Of a stretch of 64,000 nt of DNA, positions 36,484-46,315 are shown in pieces. The notes below the pieces were generated by a model. That model saw only the letters and a list, made by a program, of their open reading frames with translations. It was not told the DNA's origin and searched no databases. Location: contig NZ_JARBTM010000016.1 of NCBI RefSeq assembly GCF_029240175.1, positions 186,001 through 250,000 of the forward strand. Direction: 5' to 3'. A program made the position numbers and the translations under genes. Origin of the DNA: Anaerosolibacter sp. GTDB lineage: Bacteria > Bacillota > Clostridia > Peptostreptococcales > Thermotaleaceae. Position 1 is the stretch's first letter; each line of letters starts with the position of its first letter.

Positions 36484-36503
36484 AGACGAGGTTTCCCTCG
36501 TCT
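36484..36503 (-). terminator. Hairpin after yyzF
   Basis: AGACGAGG pairs with CCTCGTCT around TTTC. On the minus strand it ends in TTTGTTTTT. It lies just past the yyzF stop at 36507 and before rlmH, so rlmH may have partial read-through or its own promoter. Confidence 0.7.
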
Positions 36504-36506
36504 ATA

Positions 36507-36674
36507 TTATACCACTAAGTATTTAGGTCCTTTATCGCAAAAATCACAGGTATTCGGGCTGATCCAGTCGGTAAAGGATACCTTATCTAATTCGTAGAGA
36601 TCCGGTGGCTGCTCATAGACTTCTACGAAATCATCTATGGCCTCAGAAAGATGCTCAGGACATACTACATACAT
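36507..36674 (-). CDS. yyzF: CxxH/CxxC protein (YyzF type), 55 residues
   Basis: A short frame that reads MYVVCPEHLSEAIDDFVEVY and ends SPNTCDFCDKGPKYLVV. The CPEH and CDFC motifs are the paired metal-binding motifs of the CxxH/CxxC family, and the position between htrA and rlmH is the usual one. GGAGTG precedes ATG 36674. The function of the family is unknown; a zinc-binding role is likely. Confidence 0.85.
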   Translation of the reverse strand: MYVVCPEHLSEAIDDFVEVYEQPPDLYELDKVSFTDWISPNTCDFCDKGPKYLVV

Positions 36675-36737
36675 GCTATCACTCCATAGTCATTATTGTT
36701 TAGTTTGTCACAACTCCACGGCTTCTATACCTTGTTT

Positions 36738-38015
36738 TTAACTTCTAGCTGCACGCTCCAAGGTTATTTCAAGGGTCATTTTCTTTTTCTCTCGAACGAT
36801 TTCAATGACTGCTCGATCCCCAGGTCTATACTGATAGAGATGTCTCACCAGCTGCCCCATGGTATCAATCTTCTGATCGTCGATGGCGGTGACCACATCT
36901 CCCCGCTGCAGTCCTGCCTTACTGGCTGGTGAATCGCCTATGATTTCATAAACAAATGCACCCTTCTCTGTTCCTAAATTGTTGCCATAACTTGCTATGT
37001 ATTGTGTCACGTTGATGCCGCGTATCCCTAGCTGCACCTTTGTAAATTCACCTTTTTCAATGAACTCATCCACAATGGGTTTTGCAATGTTAATCGGTAC
37101 TGCGAAGCCCAGGCCTTCACCTGTTTGAATCTTTGCGGTATTGATCCCGATAACTTCTCCCTTGCTATTTAGCAAAGGTCCTCCACTATTTCCTGGGTTG
37201 ATGGATGCATCGGTTTGGATCAAGCCTTCGATGCTTTCAAACTCGCTGAGGGGAATACTTCTCTCCAAACCACTGATGATTCCTGAGGTGACTGTCCTTT
37301 CAAAGGTTAATCCCAAAGGATTTCCTATGGCTACCGCGGTTTCTCCAACTACAATTTCATCAGAGTTTCCTAACGTAGCTGCTGTCAAATCACCAGCATT
37401 TACTTTTAGTACTGCCAAGTCTAACGTGGGATCATTCCATAACACCTCAGCTTTGATGGTATCGCCATCATAGAGCAATACATTTACTTCTTCGCTTGTG
37501 CCGTCGTTCACCACATGAGAATTGGTCAATATATATCCCCGGCTGTCTACAATAACCCCGGTTCCAACACCTTGGCCTCTTCTAGCCCCAAAGAAAAGAT
37601 CTCTTTGAACCGTAATGGTTGTTATTCCTACCACTGAAGGCATAGCTTTTTTTGCAACTGCTGGAATCACGTTGAGCTCCTCACCCTTGGTAACGATCTC
37701 AATCTGCTGCTTGCCTGTAGTATCTCCAGTCTGGGGATATGGCATATACTTCCCATATAAATAAGCTGGGCCGATATAGGCACCTAAAACACTCCCAAGC
37801 ATGCCGGCAATCAAGGCTACCACAATGATCGTAAAATATGGAGTCTTTTTTTCCTTGTAATAGTAGCTGGATCTCGGTCTTGTCACATAATAATTGGTAC
37901 CTGGGAGTTGTTCGGCTTCCTCTTCTTTCTCCTTTTCCTGTTCCTCTTCACCTTCTTGAAAAGCGATTCTTTTTTGGAAGTCGTCTTGGTTCTGATCATC
38001 ATCACGATAATCCAT
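36738..38015 (-). CDS. htrA: HtrA-type S1C serine protease with PDZ domain
   Basis: This 425-residue protein has an acidic, Glu-rich cytoplasmic front, one membrane helix (61-83), then an outer trypsin-like domain with triad His167 (NSHVV), Asp199 (LDLAVL) and Ser277 (GNSGGP). A PDZ domain follows (about 320-415). It degrades or refolds misfolded proteins at the cell surface. It follows the walJ gene directly, as in Bacillus (YycK/HtrC). Confidence 0.93.
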   Translation of the reverse strand: MDYRDDDQNQDDFQKRIAFQEGEEEQEKEKEEEAEQLPGTNYYVTRPRSSYYYKEKKTPYFTIIVVALIAGMLGSVLGAYIGPAYLYGKYMPYPQTGDTTGKQQIEIVTKGEELNVIPAVAKKAMPSVVGITTITVQRDLFFGARRGQGVGTGVIVDSRGYILTNSHVVNDGTSEEVNVLLYDGDTIKAEVLWNDPTLDLAVLKVNAGDLTAATLGNSDEIVVGETAVAIGNPLGLTFERTVTSGIISGLERSIPLSEFESIEGLIQTDASINPGNSGGPLLNSKGEVIGINTAKIQTGEGLGFAVPINIAKPIVDEFIEKGEFTKVQLGIRGINVTQYIASYGNNLGTEKGAFVYEIIGDSPASKAGLQRGDVVTAIDDQKIDTMGQLVRHLYQYRPGDRAVIEIVREKKKMTLEITLERAARS

Positions 38016-38032
38016 GGGCTTCCCTTCTTTCT

Positions 38033-38845
38033 TTATATTGATTTACACACCTCATATACTTTACTTACCCGATCTCGGTAAGTTAAATCTATATTTATAT
38101 CCGTTCCCACTTTTATTTTCCTGTCACTGAGTATGCCTTTTACCGTTTCAAAAGCTAGCTCCGGAAAGTTGTTTTCCTTGCTTAAATGGGCCAACAATAC
38201 ATGTCGCACTGACCCGCGGTCCTCCATCATATCCGCCAGCACGCTGCCTGCTGTATCATTGGATATATGTCCATAATCCCCCATTATCCTCTTTTTTAGA
38301 TACCAAGGGTAATTTCCCATCTTCAGCATATTTATATCATGATTGGACTCCAAAACCAAGAAGTCTGCATCCTTAATTTCTTCCTTAATTTCATGGCTCA
38401 CATGGCCCAAATCCGTAGCCACACTGATTTTTCCCTGATCGTGCTGGAAGGAAAATGCCACTGGCTCCGCCGCATCATGGGAAATCGGAAATGCTTTAAC
38501 AGAGATATCACCAATTTCAAAAATTTTCCCTGTTTCAAAATATCGGATATTCTCCTCTTGAACAACACCAATCTTACCCCGCATCGCTTCCCATGTTTTA
38601 GTATTTGCATAGATAGGTATATTAAACCTGCGAGATAATATTCCAATGCCTTTAATATGGTCGCTGTGTTCATGGGTTACCAAAATACCATTTATCTTTT
38701 CGGCATTCTCACCGATGCTTTCCAATCCTTGAACAATTCTTTTTCCTGCCAATCCTACATCCAGCAAAATACGGAATTCATCAGAGGCAATATACTGACA
38801 GTTTCCACTGCTTCCGCTGGCCAAAGAACAAAATCGAAATCCCAT
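38033..38845 (-). CDS. walJ: MBL-fold hydrolase WalJ (YycJ)
   Basis: This 270-residue metallo-beta-lactamase-fold protein has the metal motif THEHSDHIKG (57-66). It has the family start FCSLASGSSGNCQYIA and the LAHLSKENN segment. In low-GC Gram-positives it is encoded with walRK and linked to replication and cell division or repair. It is the gene after murA on the same strand. Confidence 0.92.
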   Translation of the reverse strand: MGFRFCSLASGSSGNCQYIASDEFRILLDVGLAGKRIVQGLESIGENAEKINGILVTHEHSDHIKGIGILSRRFNIPIYANTKTWEAMRGKIGVVQEENIRYFETGKIFEIGDISVKAFPISHDAAEPVAFSFQHDQGKISVATDLGHVSHEIKEEIKDADFLVLESNHDINMLKMGNYPWYLKKRIMGDYGHISNDTAGSVLADMMEDRGSVRHVLLAHLSKENNFPELAFETVKGILSDRKIKVGTDINIDLTYRDRVSKVYEVCKSI

Positions 38846-38943
38846 ATATATCCTCCAGTTCTATATCTCTAGTACCAAAATACCATAATCTTCTAGTGAT
38901 TAAATAAATGAAAAGGAAAAACAGGCAGTACGATACAGCCTGT

Positions 38944-40206
38944 CTATATTTCAACCCTCCGAGAGATTCTAGCGCCAAGACTAACGAGCTTGTGCTCGAT
39001 GTTTTCATATCCTCGATCAATATAATGTATGTTTTCAATCTCCGTAGCACCTTCAGCCATCAAGCCTGCCACAATCAAAGCAGCTCCAGCCCTTAAATCA
39101 GTGGCGGATACGGCTGCTCCTGAAAGACGTTCAGTTCCTTCGATTACAGCAACACGACCCTCTACTTTGATTTTCGCACCCATGCGCTTTAGCTCATCTA
39201 CATGCTTAAATCTTCCCTCATAGATGGTTTCTGTCACGATACTGGTTCCTTTGGCCTGGGTCAATAAAGCTGACATTGGCTGTTGAAGATCTGTAGGGAA
39301 TCCAGGATATACCAAGGTTTTTATGTTACACTTCTTAGGTCTACCATTCCCTAGTACCCGAATAGATTCGCCATTTTCTTCTATTTCTAATCCCATTTCT
39401 CTCAGCTTAGCCGTAATAGGGTCTAAGTGCTTCGGGATCACATTGTCAACAATCACGTCGCCGCCAGTAGCTGCTGCGATAATCATAAAGGTTCCTGCTT
39501 CGATTTGATCAGGAATGACACTATAGGTACATCCTTTCATTTCGTCAACACCGTGAATTTTAATGACATCTGTACCTGCGCCTCTAATATCTGCGCCCAT
39601 GGCATTTAAAAAGTTAGCTACATCTACTACATGGGGCTCCTTGGCAGCATTGTCAATGATCGTCGTACCCTTTGCCCTACAAGCAGCCAGCATAATATTG
39701 ATGGTAGCGCCTACACTCACTACATCTAGGTAAATCTCTGCTCCCACCAGTTCTTCTGCCTCCACATGGACAATCCCATGGTCGATGGTTACCTTGGCGC
39801 CTAAAGCTTCAAATCCTTTGATATGCTGGTCAATCGGTCTTGTCCCAATATCACAGCCACCCGGATAAGCTACACGGGCTTTTTTAAATCGTCCTAAGGC
39901 CGCACCCAAAAGATAATAGGACGCCCTAAGCTTCTTTGCCATTTCATAGGGTGCATAGCACTCCTGAATTTTACTGCTATCTATATGCATTGTCTTTGCC
40001 CCGCTGTCAAACGCTACATCTGCTCCAAGTTCTTCGAGCATTTCCCCTAATACCTCTACATCCTTGATGTTGGGTAAATTTTCAATCGTACATTTATCAC
40101 CTGCTACAATAGCAGCTGGAATAATGGCTACTGCGGCATTTTTAAATCCACTAATACTAACCTTTCCCTTTAACTGGTAACCACCTTCAATAATAAACTT
40201 CTCCAT
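38944..40206 (-). CDS. murA: UDP-N-acetylglucosamine 1-carboxyvinyltransferase
   Basis: This 420-residue enzyme transfers enolpyruvate from PEP to UDP-GlcNAc, the first step of peptidoglycan synthesis. Lys22 (SGFKNAAV) and the catalytic Cys118 ([10 protein letters not shown]) are in place; the Cys is the fosfomycin target, so the sequence predicts a sensitive form. Placement between yycI and walJ differs from Bacillus but suits clostridia. Confidence 0.95.
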   Translation of the reverse strand: MEKFIIEGGYQLKGKVSISGFKNAAVAIIPAAIVAGDKCTIENLPNIKDVEVLGEMLEELGADVAFDSGAKTMHIDSSKIQECYAPYEMAKKLRASYYLLGAALGRFKKARVAYPGGCDIGTRPIDQHIKGFEALGAKVTIDHGIVHVEAEELVGAEIYLDVVSVGATINIMLAACRAKGTTIIDNAAKEPHVVDVANFLNAMGADIRGAGTDVIKIHGVDEMKGCTYSVIPDQIEAGTFMIIAAATGGDVIVDNVIPKHLDPITAKLREMGLEIEENGESIRVLGNGRPKKCNIKTLVYPGFPTDLQQPMSALLTQAKGTSIVTETIYEGRFKHVDELKRMGAKIKVEGRVAVIEGTERLSGAAVSATDLRAGAALIVAGLMAEGATEIENIHYIDRGYENIEHKLVSLGARISRRVEI

Positions 40207-40390
40207 GTTTTGTTTTCAATCCTTTCAATGAATGATTACATGTTTATGTAAACCAACGAAAGCGCAATTTTTCAACAAAAAGTCATACTTTCCCAATTCT
40301 ATGATATGTTAACCTTCACTCATTATACCACTATTGTTTCTGTTTGATAAGTAGCAATTATATGGAAATGAAGGTTTGGCATAAAAAAAT

Positions 40391-40428
40391 AAACCCCTGA
40401 ACAATATTTAAAATATTTACAGGGGTTT
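40391..40428 (-). terminator. Terminator after yycI
   Basis: AAACCCCTG pairs with CAGGGGTTT around an AT-rich loop, and on the minus strand T residues follow. It lies 22 bases past the yycI stop at 40450. Confidence 0.85.
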
Positions 40429-40449
40429 TACATTCATTTTAATATTCTT

Positions 40450-41271
40450 TTAATGGCTTTCATAGGCATCAATAAAAATTGTCTCCCCATCTTCGAGGGA
40501 AATTCGCCATACGGGGAAGGCTGTTCCAGATTTTGCGCTTTGCATGCTGGGTGGGTCAAAACGATAGCCCACGCTGATATCTATAATTGTTTTGGGTCCT
40601 TCCGTTTCGCTAAGCCTTTCAATAGCCTTCAGAAGAGCCTTGGTCGACGAGATAATTTCGTTTTTGCTATCTCCCAAGTTGGCAGGTTTCAACCAGATTC
40701 TTTCGAAATACTTTACCTCACCAAACGCCGTCACTTGAACTTTCATATAGCTGTCTTCCAAAAAGTTGCCCTTATATTTTTGCTTAAATATGATGGTGTA
40801 CTCTTCCCCATCAAAGTCTGTGCGCCAGTACTCCACATCATTTTTCATAAACCCATACTTTTCAAGAAAATCCTCTGCCTGATCCAGGCTCTTTTCATCA
40901 TCCATTTTGGTACCTAACTTGCTGATGCCGCTGGCAGTATATACGAGAACTTTTTCGTTTACGATCTCAAACTTCCCTTTTGGCCCGTTGTCTGTATCCT
41001 TATCTCTAGGTACGAGTCTGGAAATATCTTGCGCTTCATAGGTTTCATATTCTACCTCCAATACTGGCATAGGCGTTATAGTTCTAGGAATATCCGTCTG
41101 AATATCGATACCCTTCTCCTCCATGACATGGGTCACACTTTGAATCGTCTTATCAATGGGAAGTGGTAGATTTGGCTCCCGAAACAGATTTCTTTCAATG
41201 GTGATAACGAGAAATACATTGGTAACGATGAACGCAATAATTAGTATATTTTTTGCCTTTGACCAGTCCAT
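40450..41271 (-). CDS. yycI: WalRK regulator YycI
   Basis: This 273-residue protein has an N-terminal membrane helix (8-25, ILIIAFIVTNVFLVITIE) and an outer domain with the closing SVGYRFDPPSMQSAKSGTAF and WRISLEDGETIFIDAYES. In Bacillus YycH and YycI form a membrane complex that restrains WalK. It lies directly after yycH. Confidence 0.9.
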   Translation of the reverse strand: MDWSKAKNILIIAFIVTNVFLVITIERNLFREPNLPLPIDKTIQSVTHVMEEKGIDIQTDIPRTITPMPVLEVEYETYEAQDISRLVPRDKDTDNGPKGKFEIVNEKVLVYTASGISKLGTKMDDEKSLDQAEDFLEKYGFMKNDVEYWRTDFDGEEYTIIFKQKYKGNFLEDSYMKVQVTAFGEVKYFERIWLKPANLGDSKNEIISSTKALLKAIERLSETEGPKTIIDISVGYRFDPPSMQSAKSGTAFPVWRISLEDGETIFIDAYESH

Positions 41272-41288
41272 AGTACCCTCACCATTCC

Positions 41289-42770
41289 TTATATTTTCCC
41301 ATTCCCACCACTAACGATATTCCCCTTCATTGCATCAAAGAAATAGGTACGATCCTCTATCTGTATTTTCAACACAGGAATCAATTCACCTTGTTCACTG
41401 GTATTATAGCCATAGTAGCATCGTTGAACAGATCGAATCTTCATCATGATATCATTCAATACCTTATCTTCATCTCCCGATAGTCCTAAATCTCTTTTTA
41501 TTGCCTCTGTATTGTTATCAATGACTTCATGGAAAGCCAATGGCTCTGGCCGCTTCGGTGGAATAAAGCTTACATCAATTTTTTCCCTTAACAATACCTT
41601 CTTATAGTAGGTAACCTGCTTTCCAAATACATGAACCTCAATGGGCGCCTGGGATGGATTCTCCTTTACGTACACAGGAAATCCGTTAATGCGATTTGCA
41701 AAGAGGAGTTGGTATCCTTTCTTTTTATCGCCTTCATTCCCTCCAATGGGTCGAATATCCCTTAAATAAAGATCATGTCCAGGTGTAATTTCCCGGGTTA
41801 TGACAAATTGTACCGCCGTTTTGATAGACTCTGCCATATCTGTATTAGAACCAGATTTGTTATTATCTAATCCTTCTACATACTCTAAAGCTCCAGTCTC
41901 ACTTACTTTGAGGACCTTCTGTCCATAGCCGTACATATAGATCACAGATCCATCGTTTTGAATAATTTTCTTTACAAAATCAAAATTCTCTCCAAAGAAG
42001 GCGCTGGCAAAGATATCTATTTGCCTTAAGGTACTTGCATAGGTGGCTGCTTGCTTTAATCCTGCAACATCAATTTCATTTTCAACTTTTATTTTTAATT
42101 GTTCTATCGATAAGTCTAATGGAACCAACACATCATTATCGATGGCATAACCTTGGCGAATGGATGAATAATAATCGTAATTGTTTTGATTTCCAATCTG
42201 GTCAATGAGTGATGCTATATTGGTCTTATTTATTGTCCCAGACAATCTAAAAAATCTTCCATTAAGCCTATCCGATATGTAAACCACGCCATCTTCTGAG
42301 ACAGGAATCAAAATGCTGTCCAAGGCAGTTATTTTCCCTTGAACACCTGAGGATTTACCACCCACCACATTACTTAAGACACCGATGGGCATGCTGTACC
42401 CAAACTCCATCTTAATTGCCCGTATATCTCTAATTTCTTCCCATCGCTCTGATGTTATATCCTCAACGGTGATGCCATCTTCAAAATATCCGCTCAAAAT
42501 CGGCAGTACTTCCTTCCAAATTCCATAGGAATCGGAAAAAAGTACTGTATGATCTTTACCCCCAAAACTAATGATAAAGCTTTGGGGGTTAATAATGTCA
42601 GATATATTATTTACTTCATACAGCTTGCCGCGACCTGCCTGCAGCGCCTTTCCTTCTGAAGAGGGCATGCCAGATGCCGTTGGAATACTAATCCACAGCT
42701 GTTGGGTAAGGGCGATACTCAAAACAACCAGCACTGCCAGCAGTATTGTCTTAAAGCTCTCCTTACGCAT
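41289..42770 (-). CDS. yycH: WalRK regulator YycH
   Basis: About 493 residues with one membrane helix near the N-terminus (ILLAVLVVLSIALTQQLW) and a large outer domain with the YycH pattern (FADSYGIWKEVLPILS-like, EVHVFGKQVTYYKKVL). It acts with YycI to control WalK. GTG/ATG codons at 42782-42770 are alternative starts; ATG 42770 follows GGAGTG. Confidence 0.9.
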   Translation of the reverse strand: MRKESFKTILLAVLVVLSIALTQQLWISIPTASGMPSSEGKALQAGRGKLYEVNNISDIINPQSFIISFGGKDHTVLFSDSYGIWKEVLPILSGYFEDGITVEDITSERWEEIRDIRAIKMEFGYSMPIGVLSNVVGGKSSGVQGKITALDSILIPVSEDGVVYISDRLNGRFFRLSGTINKTNIASLIDQIGNQNNYDYYSSIRQGYAIDNDVLVPLDLSIEQLKIKVENEIDVAGLKQAATYASTLRQIDIFASAFFGENFDFVKKIIQNDGSVIYMYGYGQKVLKVSETGALEYVEGLDNNKSGSNTDMAESIKTAVQFVITREITPGHDLYLRDIRPIGGNEGDKKKGYQLLFANRINGFPVYVKENPSQAPIEVHVFGKQVTYYKKVLLREKIDVSFIPPKRPEPLAFHEVIDNNTEAIKRDLGLSGDEDKVLNDIMMKIRSVQRCYYGYNTSEQGELIPVLKIQIEDRTYFFDAMKGNIVSGGNGKI

Positions 42771-42809
42771 TTTGATCATCACTCCATATACATCTATTTG
42801 TCAATCAAA

Positions 42810-43346
42810 TTACTGCTTATTCAGTAAATTCCCTAGGGCATCAGTATTTTGGATGTCTTTTAAGGTTTTGCTCACTTCTTCATCTTTGTTTTTTACCGTG
42901 AACTTCTTTATCACGGGATCTTGTTTTTTTCCATTCTTATCTTTGATTTCAGATACAATAGCATATTCTCCAGGACTTAGCTTAATTCTTTTCTGGTAGA
43001 ACTTCTCACCCTGATCAACCTTATCGTTAACGATGACTTCACCCTTGATGGTTGTTTTTTCATCAACAACAAATTCCTCTATTTTTACAGTATCTGATTT
43101 CACAGCATCCTGTTTATATATTTTTAAGGAAACAGTGGCGTTGTCATAAACCTGTACTGAAATTAGCACATTATTCTCAAAAATAATGTTTTGATCTGCA
43201 GCCGGTTGAATAACCTTCACATAGTTTTCTGTTATGTTTTTCATATATCGATAAGATGATATTCTACCAGATGCAGCATAGCCTGTTACACTTGTTGTGC
43301 CTAAAATCACAACGACCAGTGCACCTGTGACAACCTTTTTTAACAT
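42810..43346 (-). CDS. Secreted protein of unknown function in the wal cluster
   Basis: About 178 residues with a signal peptide (LKKVVTGALVVVILGTTSVTGYAASG; cleavage near AYAAS). The mature part is a beta-rich domain (VYDNATVSLKIYKQDAVK, KIKLSPGEYAIVSEI-like KRIKLSPGEYAIVSEI). No family is recognised. AGGAGG precedes ATG 43346. A perfect WalR-type site lies at 43405-43421 just upstream, so the gene is a likely WalR target placed between walK and yycH. Confidence 0.78.
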   Translation of the reverse strand: MLKKVVTGALVVVILGTTSVTGYAASGRISSYRYMKNITENYVKVIQPAADQNIIFENNVLISVQVYDNATVSLKIYKQDAVKSDTVKIEEFVVDEKTTIKGEVIVNDKVDQGEKFYQKRIKLSPGEYAIVSEIKDKNGKKQDPVIKKFTVKNKDEEVSKTLKDIQNTDALGNLLNKQ

Positions 43347-43404
43347 CCAAATTCCTCCTAGTGTACACATTCATCATTATACATTTACATTATATACTAT
43401 GAAT

Positions 43405-43421
43405 GTTACAAACGTATTACA
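43405..43421 (-). promoter_or_regulatory. WalR (YycF) binding site upstream of the secreted gene
   Basis: On the minus strand TGTAAT-ACGTT-TGTAAC fits the WalR consensus TGT(A/T)A(A/T/C)-N5-TGT(A/T)A(A/T/C) at every position. It lies 59 bases upstream of the gene starting at 43346. Confidence 0.65.
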
Positions 43422-43438
43422 GGCGGTTTAAATTCCGA

Positions 43439-45241
43439 TTACACAAGTTTTTCCTCTAATGGCAGTTGAATGATTACCTCTGTACCTTCTCCATACATAC
43501 TATTTATGTCTATACATCCCTCATGGGCTTCTACAATTTGCCTTGCGATAGATAGTCCTAAACCAGTCCCGCCCATTTCCCTTGAACGAGCTTTATCTAC
43601 CCGGTAAAACCGCTCAAACAATCTAGGAATGTCTTCCTTTGGAATACCCATTCCATTATCTACAACACGAATAATTCCTTGATTTTCTTCGCGCTCTAAG
43701 AATACTTTGATTTCTCCATCTTCTGGTGTGTACTTTATGGCATTGGAAACAATATTAAGAATTACCTGTTCAATTTTATCACTATCAAAATATCCCCACA
43801 TACTATCCCCTTGGGAAATGTATGTTAACGCCTGATTCTTATTTTTAGCTGTCATTTCTACTTTCATGATAGAATTCTGAACAATTTTCACCAAATCATA
43901 GTGATTTTTATTCCATTTCACTTGCTTATAGTCCAAACTGGACAGTTGAAGCAAATCCCTTACAAGCCTTGTCATCCGATCTGCCTCACTATCCACAACC
44001 CTTAGAAACTGTTCTGTCATTTCTCGATTTTCCATGGCACCATCCAACAAGGTTTCCGTATAGCTTTTGATACTCGTCAAAGGTGTTTTCAGCTCATGGG
44101 ATACATTGGCTACAAATTCTTTGCGCATATTGTCTAACTTCTGGCGTTCCGTGATATCCTGGAGCACCATAACAATACCTGCTTTTTCGTCCTTCTCATC
44201 CTTAAAGGGGGCATAATTGGCTTGGTAAACGGAATCTTTGATCCGAATAATCTCGCTGCCCGTCCAATCAGGGTTATTTTCTGAAAGGTATCCTAGGGTT
44301 AGCTTACCATTTAAATGATGAATCAACTCGTCGTAGGAACCATAAATCAATTCATCCTTTGACAAGTTTAGCATCATCATCGCACTGGGATTGGCGTGGA
44401 TCACATGGCCCTGCATATTTACCGCAATTAATCCGTCCGCCATATAATTTAAGATGGTTTCCATCTTACTTTTCTCGCTGGAAATTTCAGATAAAGTATC
44501 CTTTAACTTCTCTGTCAAATAGTTAAACATGCTGGCCAATTGACCAATCTCATCGTCAGATTTTACTTCTACGACTTGATCAAAATCTCCTTTGGCCATT
44601 TTGGCAGCCTTAACGGTCACATCTGTAATAGGCTCCGTAACGCTTCGCGCTATAAAAAAGCCTAGGACTACCGTGATGAATAATGCCAAGGCCGTTGCTT
44701 CGATAAGAATATTTTTTGAATTCTCCAAAGTCTTGTAAATATTCCCCAAATCTGAGCGAAAATACAAAATACCTTGAGATTTTCCTTTGGCATCTTCGAT
44801 AGGAAAAACAATGTTTTTTACAGGTTTAACTTCTTCTGTGGTTTGGTCGGTAACAAAGTCTTTTCCTTCTGCCATTCGCCCTGCTCGGCCATCTAATAAC
44901 AAATGCTCATCTACTATATCCAATACATTTTTTCCAATATAGCTGTCATTACTGCTGGCAATAATTCTAAAATCTGTATTTACTACGAAAATTTCATCGC
45001 TTAATGCCACCTGCCAGTTTTTAATCATATTTTGGACTTCGCTTCGATTGGCATCTAGGCCGTCTATTTTGCTCAATTCTGGCAACATCGTGTTTCTTGC
45101 GACTCTCTCTAGGTTTTCACTAACCGCACCTAGGTGATACTCCTCAAATTGTTGTAGAATAAATACACCTACGATCACCATGGCCATAAATACCAGGAGA
45201 AAGTAGATGGTAATAAATTTCCACCGAATACTTCGAAACAT
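43439..45241 (-). CDS. walK: Cell-wall sensor histidine kinase WalK (YycG)
   Basis: This 600-residue kinase has two membrane helices (about 9-30 and 178-198) around an outer sensor loop, then HAMP, PAS, HisKA and ATPase domains. His382 in NVSHELKTPLTS is the phospho-acceptor, and GGTGLGLSIAR is the G-box. WalK reads cell-wall state in Firmicutes and phosphorylates WalR. It starts two bases after the walR stop. Confidence 0.95.
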   Translation of the reverse strand: MFRSIRWKFITIYFLLVFMAMVIVGVFILQQFEEYHLGAVSENLERVARNTMLPELSKIDGLDANRSEVQNMIKNWQVALSDEIFVVNTDFRIIASSNDSYIGKNVLDIVDEHLLLDGRAGRMAEGKDFVTDQTTEEVKPVKNIVFPIEDAKGKSQGILYFRSDLGNIYKTLENSKNILIEATALALFITVVLGFFIARSVTEPITDVTVKAAKMAKGDFDQVVEVKSDDEIGQLASMFNYLTEKLKDTLSEISSEKSKMETILNYMADGLIAVNMQGHVIHANPSAMMMLNLSKDELIYGSYDELIHHLNGKLTLGYLSENNPDWTGSEIIRIKDSVYQANYAPFKDEKDEKAGIVMVLQDITERQKLDNMRKEFVANVSHELKTPLTSIKSYTETLLDGAMENREMTEQFLRVVDSEADRMTRLVRDLLQLSSLDYKQVKWNKNHYDLVKIVQNSIMKVEMTAKNKNQALTYISQGDSMWGYFDSDKIEQVILNIVSNAIKYTPEDGEIKVFLEREENQGIIRVVDNGMGIPKEDIPRLFERFYRVDKARSREMGGTGLGLSIARQIVEAHEGCIDINSMYGEGTEVIIQLPLEEKLV

Positions 45242-45243
45242 GG

Positions 45244-45933
45244 TTATACCCTCCTAAAGTAGTATCCTACGCCTCTCTTCGTTTGGATATATTGAGGGTT
45301 GCTGGAATTATCTTCGATTTTTTCCCGTAATCTTCTCACCGTAACATCAACAGTTCGAATATCGCCATAATACTCATAGCCCCATACTTCTTCTAGGAGC
45401 TGTTCCCTAGTGAACACTTGGTCTTCCTGGGTAGCTAGGAATTTTAACAGCTCAAATTCTCTTAGGGTTAAATCTATGGTTTCTTGCCCTTTTTTTACTT
45501 CATATTTATTTAAATCAATATTCAATACGCCAAAGCTCAGGGTCTGTCCCTTGCCTCCGTTACCATTGGAATCCATTCTGCGCATGTTGGCCTTTACTCT
45601 AGCCATCAATTCCCTTACACTAAAAGGCTTGGTAACATAATCATCTGCTCCTAGTTCTAAACCTAAGACCTTGTCCACCTCTTCTTCCTTAGCAGTCAAC
45701 ATAAGGATCGGTGTGTTCATACTTTCTCGAATTTTTTTGCATACTTGAAAGCCATCAAGCTTGGGAAGCATAATATCTAATAGAATCAAATCCGGCTCAA
45801 ACTGGTATACCTTGCGTACGGCTTCTTCCCCATCAAAGGCAACACCAACCTCATAACCTTCTCTCTCTAAATTGAACTTTAAAATATCTGAAATCGGTTT
45901 TTCATCATCTACCACAAGTACTTTCCTTTTCAC
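45244..45933 (-). CDS. walR: Cell-wall response regulator WalR (YycF)
   Basis: This 229-residue OmpR-family regulator has a receiver domain (acceptor Asp in LILLDIMLP, about residue 53; VTKPFSVREL) and a winged-helix domain ending in RGVGYYFRRV. WalR activates cell-wall hydrolase genes through paired TGTNAA-type sites. GTG 45933 is preferred because GGGGTG precedes it; the frame is open to 45942. Three matching sites exist in this window. Confidence 0.93.
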   Translation of the reverse strand: MKRKVLVVDDEKPISDILKFNLEREGYEVGVAFDGEEAVRKVYQFEPDLILLDIMLPKLDGFQVCKKIRESMNTPILMLTAKEEEVDKVLGLELGADDYVTKPFSVRELMARVKANMRRMDSNGNGGKGQTLSFGVLNIDLNKYEVKKGQETIDLTLREFELLKFLATQEDQVFTREQLLEEVWGYEYYGDIRTVDVTVRRLREKIEDNSSNPQYIQTKRGVGYYFRRV

Positions 45934-45942
45934 GCAATTCAC

Positions 45943-46268
45943 CCCATCATCTTCATCTCTTTTGATAATATTCTTTTTTTTTTCTTTGAATCCTTTTACC
46001 CCAATACAAAATATTTGTAGTTTGCTGAAAGTTTTTTCATTTATCCTAAAGGAGCTTATGGTTCTTCTATCTTCCTTGTCCTACCTAAGCACTAGATGAA
46101 TCCTACATTTTACCCATATCCAGGCTGCTCAATATAAGATATAATGACATTAATCTTTATAGATAGTATAAGCTTTTTTATGGTTTTCTCTCAAATTTCC
46201 TCATTTTTAGCCGAGTTACTAACTTTTAGAATGAATAGAAAAACCGACTCCTCCTTAAATATATGATT
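45943..46268. other. Promoter region of the wal cluster
   Basis: About 325 bases with no gene. It must hold the walR promoter on the minus strand. I cannot place a convincing pair of hexamers, and no WalR site is seen here. Confidence 0.3.
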
Positions 46269-46299
46269 TGCAGGATATATTACCCCAATATATCCTGCA
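46269..46299. terminator. Terminator after the peptidase MA gene
   Basis: The perfect arms TGCAGGATATATT / AATATATCCTGCA enclose a short loop, with T residues on the plus side. It lies past the stop at 46316. Confidence 0.75.
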
Positions 46300-46315
46300 T
46301 TTTATTTGACGTTTT

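Noticed and set aside
40241-40257. Palindrome TTACATGTTTATGTAAA upstream of murA as a WalR site
   Set aside because: It is an inverted, not a direct, repeat and does not fit the WalR spacing rule.
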